Of a DNA stretch of 64,000 nucleotides, positions 9,835 to 19,608 are shown piece by piece. The stretch is from Streptomyces alanosinicus (GTDB lineage: Bacteria; Actinomycetota; Actinomycetes; Streptomycetales; Streptomycetaceae), in assembly GCF_014650595.1 (NCBI RefSeq), contig NZ_BMVG01000003.1, positions 1 to 64,000 on the forward strand, in the 5' to 3' direction. The first letter of the stretch is position 1; every line of letters begins with the position of its first letter. The notes beneath the pieces were generated by a model. The model was given only the letters and a program-made list of their open reading frames with translations, searched no databases and was not told where the DNA came from. Both the position numbers and the translations under genes were made by a program.

Positions 9835-9937
9835 AGCAGACAGTGGCGTCAGGATCCCGTCAAGATTCAACCGTTCGGCGTTAGGGCCCCGTCAGCGTCG
9901 GTCGCCGGACCCGGCAGGGCCTTCTAGCGTCGGCTCT

Positions 9938-10456
9938 GTGCAGCGGAACGGACCAGCGGGCCCGGCCGGCGACCGCCACTGGCGCGGCAGCGCCCGGCTC
10001 GCGGTCAGCTGTGCCCTGCTGTTCTGTGCCATGGCTCTGCTGGTCGACTGGGACGCAGGGAGCCTGACGCCCCTGCGCGCCCTGCTGTGGGTCACCCTGT
10101 CCGTCGCGGTAGGCGCCGTCCTGCTGCCGCCCCGGGTGAGCGCCGGCCCCGGCTGGCTCGCGGTGCGTACACCCTGGCGCCGGCGCATCGTCCACACGGA
10201 CGCGCTGATCTCCGTACGGCAGTACGACGGCCCATCCTCCCACCTGGTCCTGCGGGACATCCACGGCCATCGCCTGGAACTCGACCCCCGGACCCTCGCG
10301 GCCAACCCCCCGCTCTGGCACGAACTCGACACGGGTGTCCGCCGCTCCCTGGAACGCGGGACGCTGCGGCAGGGGGCGGATGTCCTGGACCGGCTGGGCC
10401 ACCACATCGACGACGAGACACTGCAGGCAGTCCTCCGGGCATCAGGGCTCAACTGA
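9938..10456 (+). CDS. Small membrane protein with PH-like C-terminal domain
   Basis: 172 residues from GTG 9938. A TAGCGT -10-like hexamer at 9925-9930 ends only 7 bases before the start, which suggests a leaderless transcript. Two membrane helices (~22-38 and ~47-63) are followed by a soluble part with the V-R-T-P-W-R-R-R-I-V turn and S-V-R-Q-Y pattern seen in bacterial PH-like domains of Streptomyces membrane proteins. Its last codons overlap an ABC-ATPase remnant on the other strand at 10449. Confidence 0.6.
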   Translation: MQRNGPAGPAGDRHWRGSARLAVSCALLFCAMALLVDWDAGSLTPLRALLWVTLSVAVGAVLLPPRVSAGPGWLAVRTPWRRRIVHTDALISVRQYDGPSSHLVLRDIHGHRLELDPRTLAANPPLWHELDTGVRRSLERGTLRQGADVLDRLGHHIDDETLQAVLRASGLN

Positions 10457-10557
10457 CCGGGCGCAGGGGGCAGTCCTGGAAGGTGACCGTCCCGGTGGTG
10501 GGTTCTTCGAGCCGGTTGAGGAGGCGCAGGAGGGTGGTCTTGCCCGCGCCGGACCGA
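10449..10557 (-). pseudogene. ABC-transporter ATPase fragment (Walker A only)
   Basis: The reverse strand encodes RSGAGKTTLLRLLNRLEEP followed by about 15 residues and a stop. GAGKTT is a Walker A P-loop in the usual ABC context, but only ~36 codons survive. The 5' end abuts a YncE-like propeller gene in a different frame near 10557, so this is a deletion or recombination junction. Confidence 0.7.
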
Positions 10558-11459
10558 GACGTCTTCGTTGTCGGCGGTGGTGACCCAGCCGGATTCCGCC
10601 GCGACGTAGAGGTGGCGGGCGGTGGGGTCGTAGGCGAGGACGTCGGGGTCCTGGCCGACCTGGTCGTTGCCGGTGATGTGCCAGGTGGTCAGGGCCCACG
10701 GTGAGCAGGCGGGCGTTGCCGTCGCAGGCGACGAAGGCGAGCCGGTCGGCGGGGGCGAGGGTGAGGCCGTGGTCGTGGTCGCAGCCGGGCAGGGGGACGC
10801 GGCGGGTGATGTGCAGGGTGGCCGGGTCGATGACGGCCAGCTCGTTACGGGTCTGGACGTCGACGAGCATCTGTCGGGTACTGGGGTCGTAGGCGACGTT
10901 GCCCGCCTCGCCGCCCAGGGTGACGGTGCCGCGGGCGGCTCCGGTGGTGGCGTCGACGACGGTCTCCGAGCCGCCGGTCTCGTTGGTGGTCCATACCGTG
11001 CCGTGCACGGGGTCGTAGGCGAGCCCGTCGGGGGTGTCGCCGGTGGGGCTGCGGTGCAGCACGGAGCCGGTGGTTTCGTCGATGGTGGCCACCTGGTTGG
11101 CGTCGCTGGCGGTGGCATACACCCGATGCAGGGCGGGGACGACCAGGACACCGTGTACGCCGGGCAGGTCGCCGATGACCCGTACGACGTGGTTGGTGCG
11201 AACGTCGACCTCGATGACTTCGCCGGCGCCGAGGTGGGCGATGAACAGCAGGCCACGGCCGGGGTCGAGGCTCGCGTAGTCGAAGCGGGAGTTGTCGCCG
11301 GGTAGGGCGATCTGGGTCACTGGCCGGAGCGGAAGCGCCGTCTTGGGTGGCTCGCCGTCACCCCGGGTGAGCAGTACGCCGGCCACCGCGGCGGCGATGG
11401 CGACGACCAGTCCGGCCGCGAGGGCGATCAGGGTGCGAGGGCTGAGGCGACGAGCCATG
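10558..11459 (-). pseudogene. YncE-like beta-propeller protein, frameshifted and truncated
   Basis: ATG 11459 opens a membrane anchor or signal (MARRLSPRTLIALAAGLVV), then repeated blades typical of the 40-residue YVTN/YncE propeller (YATASDANQVATID, AYDPVHGTVWTTNE, VAYDPSTRQMLVDV). A one-base insertion in the GGGCCC near 10692-10697 shifts the frame: TWHITGNDQVGQDPDVLAYD continues in another frame. The sequence then stops being propeller-like at DNEDVSV, where the ABC fragment begins. The last blade is lost. Function in this family is usually extracellular surface binding; here it is presumably dead. Confidence 0.75.
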
Positions 11460-11547
11460 CGCGGACTCTCCCGGGGTGGGCGATGAGCGGCGCGGACAGC
11501 ATGCCGCCGCCCATTCGTGGCGGGCGGCGGCATGCTGTCCGCGCCCT

Positions 11548-11820
11548 TCAGTACAAGTAGATGCCGACGAGCAGGGCCGCGACAGCGGCGAGAAGTGCGT
11601 AGCGGATGCTGACGCGGGCGGGCTGGGCGGCCAGTGGTCCGAGACCGTAGCCGAGGGACGCGGCGGCCAGGGTGAAAACGCCGGAGCCGGTGTCCTGCCA
11701 GCTGATCGGGAAGACGGGCACGGGTCCGTCTGTGAGGAACTGGTCCGAGTGGGCGGCCCGTAGGACGGCGTTCCAGGCGAGGGGCCCGACGGCCGCCGCG
11801 AGCGCCCCCGTCAAGGTCGC
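11548..11820 (-). pseudogene. C-terminal fragment of a multi-pass membrane protein
   Basis: The last ~90 codons of a membrane protein are visible ([20 protein letters not shown]... ending AALLVGIYLY). Upstream of about 11820 the reverse frame stays open but the sequence belongs to a transposase remnant read on the opposite strand. No start or complete domain is present, and I cannot name the family. Confidence 0.5.
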
Positions 11821-11824
11821 CACC

Positions 11825-11933
11825 GTGAACTTGCTCTTCCCCGGCGCCCGCCAGGCCATCCAGATCAAGCGCCGCCGCACCGACCGCAAGACCGGCAAGA
11901 CCACCATCACGACCGTTGACGCGGTCACCAGCT
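11825..11933 (+). mobile_element. ISAs1-type transposase fragment
   Basis: On the + strand the peptide [16 protein letters not shown] followed by [15 protein letters not shown] matches the pattern of ISAs1/H-repeat transposases (LFPHAxQAIxIxRRR...). Only ~36 codons remain, wedged between two reverse-strand gene remnants. The assignment is from motif recognition. Confidence 0.55.
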
Positions 11934-11934
11934 C

Positions 11935-12161
11935 CCGCGGCATGTCCCAGCCGAACCGCCGGGCCTGCCAGCCGGTCACGGCGTCGAGATAGCTGTCGGT
12001 CGCGCCGCCGGGACATCCGAAGACGCCGTGGTCAACGGCCTGGTGCAGCGCGTCGATCACGGCCTGGGGGCCTTGAAGTCGGTGTCGGCGACCCACATCG
12101 GCAGCGGGTCGGCCGCGGCCTCGTCGGCCGCCAGGAACTGACGGGCGCAGGCCCACTTCAT
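11935..12161 (-). pseudogene. N-terminal fragment of a PatB/MalY-type C-S lyase (PLP fold type I)
   Basis: The reverse strand reads NSMKWACARQ, then [38 protein letters not shown] and [13 protein letters not shown]. These are the classical N-terminal landmarks of cystathionine beta-lyases PatB/MalY. One C is missing near 12066 (GCCCCCAGG), shifting the frame after KAP. The gene ends after ~80 codons at the transposase fragment, so the PLP-lysine domain is absent. Confidence 0.75.
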
Positions 12162-12165
12162 CGAG

Positions 12166-12594
12166 TTGCTGCTCCTGCGGTCCACGACGGTGTCGAAGAC
12201 GGAGTCGATTGCCATGGAGGCGGCCGGGATCATCCGCGGCTACCGCGCGGTCGTCGACGCCGCGGCCATGGGGTACGGGTTCGAGGTCCTGCTCTTCGCC
12301 ACGCTCAGCCGGCCCGACGCGGTGACCGAGTTCGACGCGGCAGTCGCCGGCATCCCCGAGGTCATCGAGGCACAGCGGCTGTTCGGCGAACCGGACTACC
12401 TGATCCGCGTGGTCACCGCCGACCTGCCGTCGTACCAGCACCTCTACGAGTCCGTGCTCGTCCATCTGCCGGGAGTCCGCGGCCTCAACTCCACCATCGT
12501 GATGAAACAGGCCGTCCACCCCCGGCCCCTGCCGGACCGGCCGCCGCGTGCGGTGACGACACCGGCCGCGCACGCCCGCCGCGCCCCCGCCTGA
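12166..12594 (+). pseudogene. Lrp/AsnC-family regulator lacking most of its HTH domain
   Basis: The sequence enters at the end of the helix-turn-helix (STTVSKTESIAMEAAGIIRG) and continues through a complete RAM/SMN ligand-binding domain (YRAVVDAAAMGYGFEVLLF ... PSYQHLYESVLVHLPGVRG). About 30-40 N-terminal residues carrying the first HTH helices are missing. The fragment starts where the divergent PatB remnant starts, so one deletion may have removed both 5' ends. Lrp regulators are often divergent from amino-acid enzymes, suggesting they once formed a pair (inference). Confidence 0.7.
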
Positions 12595-12717
12595 GCGGCG
12601 GCCATGTGAGACCGGCACATCAAGCGCTTCTGCCCTGGCCGGAATTCGTCATCCGCTCGGGCTCCCGGATCTAGAGTCGGACGCGCTGGACGTACGGGTG
12701 AGGGAGGCTTGACTTCA

Positions 12718-13542
12718 GTGGCGGACGAGCGGGTTGTCATCGTGACCGGTGCGGGCTCGGGCATCGGGGAGGCCACGGCTCGGCTGCTCCGCGAAGGGGG
12801 CCATCAAGTGGTCGCCTCCGGTCGGCGGGCCGAACCCCTGCGGCGCCTGGCGCGGGAGACCGGGGCGCTGGCGCATCCGTCGGACGCCGGGGAGCCCGAC
12901 GCGGCCGAGGGGCTGGTCCGGGCGGCGCTGGAGGCGTACGGGCGCATCGACGGGGTGGTGCTGAACGCGGGCATCGGGCGCGGCGGAGCCGTGGGGGACA
13001 TGTCCTTGCGGGACTGGGACGAGGTGATGCGCATCAACCTCACCGGCCCGCTGCTCCTGCTACGCGCGGCGATCCCGCACCTTCTGGAGACCAGGGGGGC
13101 CGTGGTCGCCGTCGCCTCCGTGGCCGCGCTGCTCCCCGGCACGAGCAACGCGCCCTACGCCACCTCCAAGGCGGCCTTGGTCCAGCTGTGCCGTTCCGTG
13201 GCCGCCGACTACGGCCGTCAGGGGGTGCGCGCCAACACCGTGTGCCCCGGCTGGGTACGGACGGAGATGGCCGACCGGCGCATGAGGCGCTTCGCCGAGG
13301 AGGCACGCCTGGGCGACGGCGGCGCCGAGGCCGCCTACGCGGAGGCGACCCGGCTGCTGCCGCAGGGACGGCCGGGCGAGCCGCGCGAGGTCGCGGAGGC
13401 GATCGGCTGGCTGCTGTCCCCGGCGGCTTCGTACGTCAACGGTGCGACGCTCACCGTGGACGGCGGGGCGACGGCCCTGGACCCGGGGACCCTCGCGTTC
13501 GACTACCGCATCGCACCCCGCGACGGCCACGACAGGGCCTGA
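12718..13542 (+). CDS. Classical SDR-family oxidoreductase
   Basis: 274 residues. GTG 12718 sits 10 bases after AGGGAGG (12701-12707); the TTG at 12709 would be too close. Features include TGAGSGIG at the N-terminus, LNAG, the catalytic Y147xxxK151 in APYATSKAAL, and a C-terminal NGATLTVDGG typical of FabG-like SDRs. A TAGAGT -10-like site lies at about 12671. Substrate is unknown. The next gene is convergent, with its stop 6 bases away. Confidence 0.85.
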   Translation: MADERVVIVTGAGSGIGEATARLLREGGHQVVASGRRAEPLRRLARETGALAHPSDAGEPDAAEGLVRAALEAYGRIDGVVLNAGIGRGGAVGDMSLRDWDEVMRINLTGPLLLLRAAIPHLLETRGAVVAVASVAALLPGTSNAPYATSKAALVQLCRSVAADYGRQGVRANTVCPGWVRTEMADRRMRRFAEEARLGDGGAEAAYAEATRLLPQGRPGEPREVAEAIGWLLSPAASYVNGATLTVDGGATALDPGTLAFDYRIAPRDGHDRA

Positions 13543-13548
13543 ACGCTG

Positions 13549-14268
13549 TTATGCGCCGGCAAGGACGAACCAGCGGGCCGGCAGGTCGATGCGGGTGCCG
13601 TCGGTCAGGAACTCGGTCTGCGGCAGGGTCGTCCGGCCGTCGGCGAGGATCTTCAGACCGGCTTCGACGAGCACGCGCGGGATCTCCGTGTCGTCGGCGT
13701 CGGCGGGCTTGAGCCCGTGGTGGAAGACCCGCTGGAGTTTGGGTCCCGGGCCGCTCGGCTGGGACGCGGCCTGCCTGAGCACATCCCGGGAGCCGGAGGT
13801 GAGCTCGACGACGAACGCGCGGCCCGCGCTGCCGATGATCTCGGCGACGGCCGCGGCGACCGAAGGCCGCGCCTCGGGTTCGCTCTGGTGGATGACGGCC
13901 CGCATATAGACGTTGGCGTCACCCAGCCGCTGGTGCAGGGCGCGTACGGCGTCGATGTCGGTGAGGTCGAGCTGCTCGAACTCGATGGCGTCGTCCTGCG
14001 TGGCACGACGCGCGTGCTCGACGGCGGCGTGCGAGAGGTCGACACCGACGGCACGGGCGAACCGGGCGGCGAGATAGCGGGTCTGGGTGCCGTTGCCGCA
14101 GCCCAGGTCGACGATCGTGCGTGCCGGGTCCGCATGGGGCAGGAGCAGGGCGCTGTGCGGCTCGGCGGTGAGCGAGGGGTCTGAGTCCCAGATCGCCTCG
14201 CCCGGCGCGTCGGAGGTCTCGCTCCAGTAACTCTCCCAGGCGTTGCGGTACTTGTCCGAGACGTTCAT
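13549..14268 (-). CDS. Class I SAM-dependent methyltransferase
   Basis: 239 residues from ATG 14268, preceded by GGGGAGAT. Motif I is clear (IVDLGCGNGTQTRYLA), with the acidic residue after the second strand (VGVDLS) and post-motif EFEQLDLTDID. The C-terminal half (HGLKPADADDTEIPRVL) is unlike O-methyltransferases of known pathways, so the substrate is open. It lies downstream of the SpoIIE-type phosphatase on the same strand with a 77-base gap. Confidence 0.75.
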   Translation of the reverse strand: MNVSDKYRNAWESYWSETSDAPGEAIWDSDPSLTAEPHSALLLPHADPARTIVDLGCGNGTQTRYLAARFARAVGVDLSHAAVEHARRATQDDAIEFEQLDLTDIDAVRALHQRLGDANVYMRAVIHQSEPEARPSVAAAVAEIIGSAGRAFVVELTSGSRDVLRQAASQPSGPGPKLQRVFHHGLKPADADDTEIPRVLVEAGLKILADGRTTLPQTEFLTDGTRIDLPARWFVLAGA

Positions 14269-14345
14269 GCGATCTCCCCACGGTTCGGTTCCGCGATCGG
14301 GATATCGCGGGGGCCCGCGACGAGGCAAGGGGCCGGAGGCCACCT

Positions 14346-16814
14346 TCACCGGATGTATGGAACCTGGACCGCGACGGCCTGTTCGAACCACACGGTCTTA
14401 CGGTGCCCGGTGGCGCTGGCGCCCCACTCCCGGGCCAGCCGGCTGACCACGCGCAGACCCCGGCCCGTCTCGTCACCGGGACCGGCGCCCAGCATGGCGG
14501 GCAGGGCGGGTTCGTCGTCGGTGACCTCGAACAGCAGCGCGTCGGTGCGGACCACGCGCAGCCCGACGGGCTCGCTCCCGGCGTGCCGTACGGCGTTGGT
14601 GACGACCTCGCTGACCAGCAGTTCGGCGGTCTCCACGGCCTGCGGCAGACCCCATCGCAGCAGCCGGTCGCGGACCAGCCGGCGGGCCCGGCGGACCTCG
14701 CGCGGGTCGGGGTCGAGCCGCCATTCGGCGACATGGTCGTCGGGGATGCCGTTGAGGCGGGCCATGAGCAGGGCGACGTCGTCCTTGCGGCCGCCGTGGG
14801 TGTTCAGGGCGCGGATGATGGTGTCGCAGGCCGCGTCCATGGAGGCGGCGGGGTGCGCGGCGGACTCGCAGAGCGCGGCGAGGCCCTCGCCGATGTCGCA
14901 GCCGCGCACCTCGACCAGTCCGTCGGTGCAGAGCACCAGTCGGTCGCCGGGCGCGACCTCGACCCGGGTGGCCTCGAAGGGCACGCCGCCGACGCCGATG
15001 GGCGCGCCGGTGGGCAGCTCCAGGAGTTCGCTGCTGCCGTCCTCGGCGCGGACCAGGACGGGCGGGATGTGTCCGGCGTTGGCGAGGTGCAGTTCGCCGC
15101 GGATCGGGTCGTAGACCGCGTAGAGGCAGGTGGCGAGGTAGTTGTCGCCGAGGCGGCGGGCCAAGTCGTCCAGGTTGCGCAGGAGTTGGGCGGGCGGGGT
15201 CTCCATGGTGGCCATGGTCTGTACGGCCGTGCGCAACTGGCCCATCATGGCGGCCGAGTTGAGGCCGTGGCCCATGACGTCGCCGACCACGAGGGCGGTG
15301 CGCGAGCCGGGCAGTTTGATGGTGTCGAACCAGTCGCCGCCGATCCTGCCGAGCCGGGTGCCCGGCAGATAGCGGGTGGCGATGTCACAGCCGGCCATCC
15401 GCGGGGTGACCTGCGGGAGCATGCTGTCCTGCAGGGTGTCGGCGACGTTCTCCTGGTAGGTGTACATACGGGCGTTGTCGAGCACGAGGCCCGCGCGGGC
15501 GGCGAGTTCGGCGCCCGTGGTGCGGTCCATGTCGTCGAAGGCCGGGCGGTCGGGGCGGCGCATCAGCACCATGAAGCCGAGGACGACGTTGCGCGCCTTG
15601 AGCGGCACGATCAGCAGGGAACGGCCGCCGATGAGCGGCCTCAGGTCGCGCTTCTCGAACTCGCCGGAGATGCGCTCGCTCAGTTCCTCGGTGACCCTCG
15701 GGACGAGGACCGGCTCGCCGGTGCTCATGCACGTGTAGAACGGGGTGTGTTCGGGGAAGGCGAAGGCCTCACCGACGGGCACGGTGTCGTCCCAGCGGCC
15801 CGGTTCGTCGTTGTGCTCGACCCACACCCGGAACATCACGGTGGTGGCGTCCGGCGGTCCGTCCGGGAAGCCCTCGCCGGCGAGGACGGCGGCGCGCAGA
15901 TGGGTGCCGGCGAAGTCCGCGAACCGGGGGACGGCGGCGCTGGTGACCTCGCGGATGGTCTCGCCGAGGTCGAGGGAGGTGCCGATGCCGGAGCTGACCT
16001 CGTTGAGGAACTCCAGCCGCTCGCGCACGGCGGCGTACTCCAGGTCCTGCTCGGCGCCTTCCGGGATCACGGCGGCCACCGGCCGCCGCCGCTGCGGTAC
16101 GACGGGCTCGGTGCGCCGGCGGCCGGGACGGCGAGGCACACCCCAGTACGGGGTGACGGGCACCCGGTCGGACTGGCTGAACTCCAGGACGGGGTAGCCC
16201 AGTTCGAGCACCTGGGAGACGATCCGGCCGCTCAGGCCGGGGCCCATGTTGGGCAGGATCTCGGGCAGCCGGCGTTCGAGTTCGTCGGAGGCGGGCAGTT
16301 CGGTGTGGCGGGCGAAGCCGGGTGAGATGCGTTCGGCGGTCTCGTCGTCGTAGCCGCGCTCCTCGCGCAGCCGGGTGGCGTCCGCGGCGAGCACGAGCAG
16401 CCGGGACGGGCCCGGCCCGACCAGCGGATAGGCCCACCAGAGCACATCAAGCCGCTCGTCGCCCGCGAGAGCGCCGTGCGGGACGAGACGGGCGCGGCCG
16501 GCGGTGGCGTAGGCGGTGTGGCCGCCGAGGGAGGCCTCCAGGTCGGGGCCGAGCCCGTCGTACTGCGCGTAGGTGTCCGGCGTCGGAGCGCCGTACAGGT
16601 CCTCGGGCAGGGCGCCGGAGACCGGCAGCAGATCCGCCGCGGCGTGCCCGACGGCGTCCTCCCTGCTCGCGCCGAACAGGCGCCGTGCGCCGCTGCTCCA
16701 GTGCGACACCATGCCGTCTCGGTCGACGACGACCACGGCCAGCGGAATCCGCCCGGCCGCCCCGCTGTCGGCTTCGCGCCCGGGAGCTGCGTCCCGCTCG
16801 CTGCCACGGTCCAT
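14346..16814 (-). CDS. PAS-GAF-SpoIIE (PP2C) phosphatase with C-terminal HATPase
   Basis: 822 residues. Order: PAS-like domain (~20-130, VVVVDRDGMVSHWSSGARRLFG), linker with a second sensory region, GAF (~265-445), SpoIIE/PP2C phosphatase (~455-675, with GGDWFD and VGDVMGHG metal-binding motifs and GRKDDVALLM), and an RsbW-like ATPase domain (~690-810, NAVRHA and DETGRGLRVV). Such proteins couple a signal to anti-sigma/anti-anti-sigma switching and are numerous in Streptomyces. The phosphatase aspartates and the ATPase N-box are present, so both activities are plausible. No anti-sigma antagonist gene is adjacent, so its partner is elsewhere. The gap 16815-16978 has no gene. Confidence 0.9.
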   Translation of the reverse strand: MDRGSERDAAPGREADSGAAGRIPLAVVVVDRDGMVSHWSSGARRLFGASREDAVGHAAADLLPVSGALPEDLYGAPTPDTYAQYDGLGPDLEASLGGHTAYATAGRARLVPHGALAGDERLDVLWWAYPLVGPGPSRLLVLAADATRLREERGYDDETAERISPGFARHTELPASDELERRLPEILPNMGPGLSGRIVSQVLELGYPVLEFSQSDRVPVTPYWGVPRRPGRRRTEPVVPQRRRPVAAVIPEGAEQDLEYAAVRERLEFLNEVSSGIGTSLDLGETIREVTSAAVPRFADFAGTHLRAAVLAGEGFPDGPPDATTVMFRVWVEHNDEPGRWDDTVPVGEAFAFPEHTPFYTCMSTGEPVLVPRVTEELSERISGEFEKRDLRPLIGGRSLLIVPLKARNVVLGFMVLMRRPDRPAFDDMDRTTGAELAARAGLVLDNARMYTYQENVADTLQDSMLPQVTPRMAGCDIATRYLPGTRLGRIGGDWFDTIKLPGSRTALVVGDVMGHGLNSAAMMGQLRTAVQTMATMETPPAQLLRNLDDLARRLGDNYLATCLYAVYDPIRGELHLANAGHIPPVLVRAEDGSSELLELPTGAPIGVGGVPFEATRVEVAPGDRLVLCTDGLVEVRGCDIGEGLAALCESAAHPAASMDAACDTIIRALNTHGGRKDDVALLMARLNGIPDDHVAEWRLDPDPREVRRARRLVRDRLLRWGLPQAVETAELLVSEVVTNAVRHAGSEPVGLRVVRTDALLFEVTDDEPALPAMLGAGPGDETGRGLRVVSRLAREWGASATGHRKTVWFEQAVAVQVPYIR

Positions 16815-16978
16815 GGCCCAGGCCCTCTCTCCCCACGGCTGTACGCAAACGATCTGTGCCGCCCGTCACTACGGTACGGCGGCGTCCGGTCGCGATGTGT
16901 GGCAATCCTGGAATTGGCTTCACCGGATCGCACCGGCGCGCAGCTCAACGCCCTGCGGGCGCCTCGCCCGACGCTCTG

Positions 16979-19456
16979 TCAGTCTTCGTGCCCCAGTTGC
17001 AGATCCCGTTCGCTGCGGCCGCCGCCCGCGACCCGCAGCACGGTGGCGACCGGCGGGTAACCGGCGGCGATGACCGTGTACTCCCCGGAGGAGAGGTCGA
17101 CGAACCGGAAGGTTCCGTCCGCTCCCGTGGTGAGGGTGTCGACGACGTTGCCCGCGGCGTCGAGGAGCGTCACACGCGCGTCCTCCACGGGCCGTCCGCC
17201 GCTCGCCCGGACCGTGCCGCGCAGCACGGCGCCGCCCGCGAGTTCGACGTCCTGCCGGGTCTCCCGGGAGGCCTGCACGGTGACCGGGAGCGCGGCCGGG
17301 CGGTAGGCGGGGGCGCTGGCGGCGAGGGTGTACTCGCCGGCGACCAGTTCGGTGATGACATAGCCGCCCTCGCGGCCGCTGCGGGTGGTGGCGACGACCT
17401 CGCCGTGCACATTGGTGAGGGTGACGGTGGCGTCGCGCACGGGGGTGCCGTCGGCGGTCAGGACACCGCCGGCGAGGCGGCCGGCGCCGCCGAGGACGAC
17501 GTCGAGCTCGACGGGCCGTTCGCCGACGGTCACGGAGACGGCCTGCGGCTGGTGGCCGCCGGCGGCGGCGATCAGTACGTACGCCCCCGGACCGGGCGTG
17601 CCGAGCGCGTACCGCCCGTCCTCGCCGCTCGCGCCCCGCCCGATCTGCTGTCCGGCGACGTCGATGAGGGTGAGCGCGGCGCGGGGCACCACGGTGCCGT
17701 CGGGGTGCTGCACCGTGCCGCAGACGGGGATCCCGGCGGCGTGCGAGGAGCGGGGCGCGCCGGTGGTCCCCTCGGCCGGGGGCTGGGTGCGGGCCTGCGG
17801 GATCAGGGCGTTCGCGGTCTCGGGTTCCTGTTCGGGCTCGGTTTCGGCGGTGTGGTGGGACACCAGTGGTTTCTCCTTGAGGAAGAAGGCGAGGAGCAGG
17901 CCGAGGGCGAGCACCGGGACGAGGTAGAGGAAGATCCGGGGCATCGCGTCGGCGTAGGCGCGGATGTAGGCGTCGCGCAGGGCCGCGGGCAGCGCGTGGA
18001 CGAGCTGCGGGGTGATGGACTCGGGGTCGGGCAGCCGGGCCCCGGCGCGCGGCGGCAGCTCCTTGCGCAGGGCGTCGGTGAGCCGGTGCGCGAAGAGGGT
18101 GCCGAAGACCGCGGCGCCCACGCTGCCGCCGATCTGCCGGAAGTAGTTGTTGGCGCTGGTGGCGGTGCCGAGGTCGGCGGGCCGCACGGAGTTCTGCACG
18201 GCGAGGACGAGGACGGGCATCACCATGCCGATGCCGGCGCCGAGGACGGCCATCCAGATGCTGTACTGCAGCCGGGGCGTGTCGACTTCGAGGCGGGAGA
18301 GCAGCCACATGCCGACGGCGGAGACGGCACCGCCGAGCACGGGGTAGATCTTGTAGCGGCCGGTGTGGCTGATGAGCTGCCCGCCGATGACGGAGGCGCC
18401 GACGATCCCGGCCATCATGGGCAGCATCAGCAGCCCGGACCCGGTGGCGCTGGCCCCGTCGACCATCTGCAGGAAGGTCGGCAGATAGCTGGCGGCGCCG
18501 AACAGCGCGACGCCGATCACGAGGCCCACCAGACCGCTGATGTTGAAGACGGAGTCACGGAACAGCCGGAGCGGGATGAGGGGTTCGACGGCGAAGCGCT
18601 CGACGACGAGGAAGAGGACGACGGCGGCGAACGCGCCGACTCCGAGGCCGGTGATCTGCCGGGAGCCCCAGGCGTACTCGGTGCCGCCCCAGCTGGTCAG
18701 CAGCACCAGGCAGGTGGAGGCGGCGGCGAGCAGCAGCGCGCCGAGGACGTCGAAGCGACCGCGGCGGCCGCGGCCGGCGGGCCTCGGGAGCTTCAGGACG
18801 AGGGTGACGACGGCGAGGGTGAGCAGGCCGAAGGGGACGTTGATGTAGAAGCACCAGCGCCAGGAGAGGTGGTCGGTGAAGTAGCCGCCGAGGAGGGGGC
18901 CCGCGACGGAGGCGAGTCCGAAGGAGGCGCCGATCAGGCCCATGTAGCGGCCGCGTTCCCGGGGCGGCACGATGTCGGCGATGATCGCCTGCACACCGAT
19001 CATGAGTCCGCCCGCGCCGACGCCCTGGATCGCGCGGTAGACGATCAGCTGGTCCATGGACTGGGCCCGGCCGGCGAGCGCGGAGCCCGCGACGAAGACG
19101 GCGATGGCGAACTGGAAGACGCCCTTGCGCCCGAAGAGGTCCCCGAGCTTGCCGTACAGCGGCAGGCCGACGGTGGAGGTGAGCAGATAGGCGGTGATCG
19201 CCCAGGACATCCGGTCCAGGCCGTGCAGTTCGCCGACGACCTTCGGCAGCGCGGTCGCGACGATCATCTGGTCGAGCGCCGCGAGCAGCAGGGCGAGCAT
19301 CAGCCCGAAGAACACCAGCCACACGCGGCGCGGGCCGAGTCCGGCGGCCGCCGCGGGTGGCGGCGGGGCCTCGGCGCTCTCCTCGCCCGGGGTGTCGCCC
19401 TCCCCCGGTGCCGGTGGCGCGGCCGGCTCGTGCGTCACCAGAGTCGTCCCGCCCAC
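16979..19456 (-). CDS. DHA2-type 14-TM MFS exporter fused to three carboxypeptidase-regulatory-like repeats
   Basis: 825 residues. Residues ~45-510 form a 14-helix drug:H+ antiporter-2 permease, with the motif-A-like [10 protein letters not shown] and [21 protein letters not shown] charged linker leads to three ~80-residue beta-sandwich repeats (~575-825) of the carboxypeptidase regulatory-like type, each with a G-T-V...G-x-P-V...D-A-x-V-T-L pattern and a D-G-x-Y/F-R turn. This fusion recurs in Streptomyces. The repeats could bind a surface partner or cap the exporter, but no function is demonstrated. Start at 19456; a GTG seven codons in is an alternative. Confidence 0.88.
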   Translation of the reverse strand: MGGTTLVTHEPAAPPAPGEGDTPGEESAEAPPPPAAAAGLGPRRVWLVFFGLMLALLLAALDQMIVATALPKVVGELHGLDRMSWAITAYLLTSTVGLPLYGKLGDLFGRKGVFQFAIAVFVAGSALAGRAQSMDQLIVYRAIQGVGAGGLMIGVQAIIADIVPPRERGRYMGLIGASFGLASVAGPLLGGYFTDHLSWRWCFYINVPFGLLTLAVVTLVLKLPRPAGRGRRGRFDVLGALLLAAASTCLVLLTSWGGTEYAWGSRQITGLGVGAFAAVVLFLVVERFAVEPLIPLRLFRDSVFNISGLVGLVIGVALFGAASYLPTFLQMVDGASATGSGLLMLPMMAGIVGASVIGGQLISHTGRYKIYPVLGGAVSAVGMWLLSRLEVDTPRLQYSIWMAVLGAGIGMVMPVLVLAVQNSVRPADLGTATSANNYFRQIGGSVGAAVFGTLFAHRLTDALRKELPPRAGARLPDPESITPQLVHALPAALRDAYIRAYADAMPRIFLYLVPVLALGLLLAFFLKEKPLVSHHTAETEPEQEPETANALIPQARTQPPAEGTTGAPRSSHAAGIPVCGTVQHPDGTVVPRAALTLIDVAGQQIGRGASGEDGRYALGTPGPGAYVLIAAAGGHQPQAVSVTVGERPVELDVVLGGAGRLAGGVLTADGTPVRDATVTLTNVHGEVVATTRSGREGGYVITELVAGEYTLAASAPAYRPAALPVTVQASRETRQDVELAGGAVLRGTVRASGGRPVEDARVTLLDAAGNVVDTLTTGADGTFRFVDLSSGEYTVIAAGYPPVATVLRVAGGGRSERDLQLGHED

Positions 19457-19566
19457 GTACCGCTCCCCTCGTCACACCTGTCACAAGTCCCGCACAAGGC
19501 GACAACTACTGACAACTGCGGCGGGTTACGGCAGGGTTGGGGAGGGCCGGGAGATCCACTCGAACC

Positions 19567-19593
19567 GGTGAAGGGGCACAACACCCCTTCACC
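19567..19593 (-). terminator. Hairpin terminator of the SRPBCC gene
   Basis: GGTGAAGGGG and CCCCTTCACC form a perfect 10-bp stem with a 7-base loop, 16 bases beyond the SRPBCC stop codon in the direction of transcription. Confidence 0.6.
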
Positions 19594-19608
19594 GATGGGA
19601 GCTTGGTC

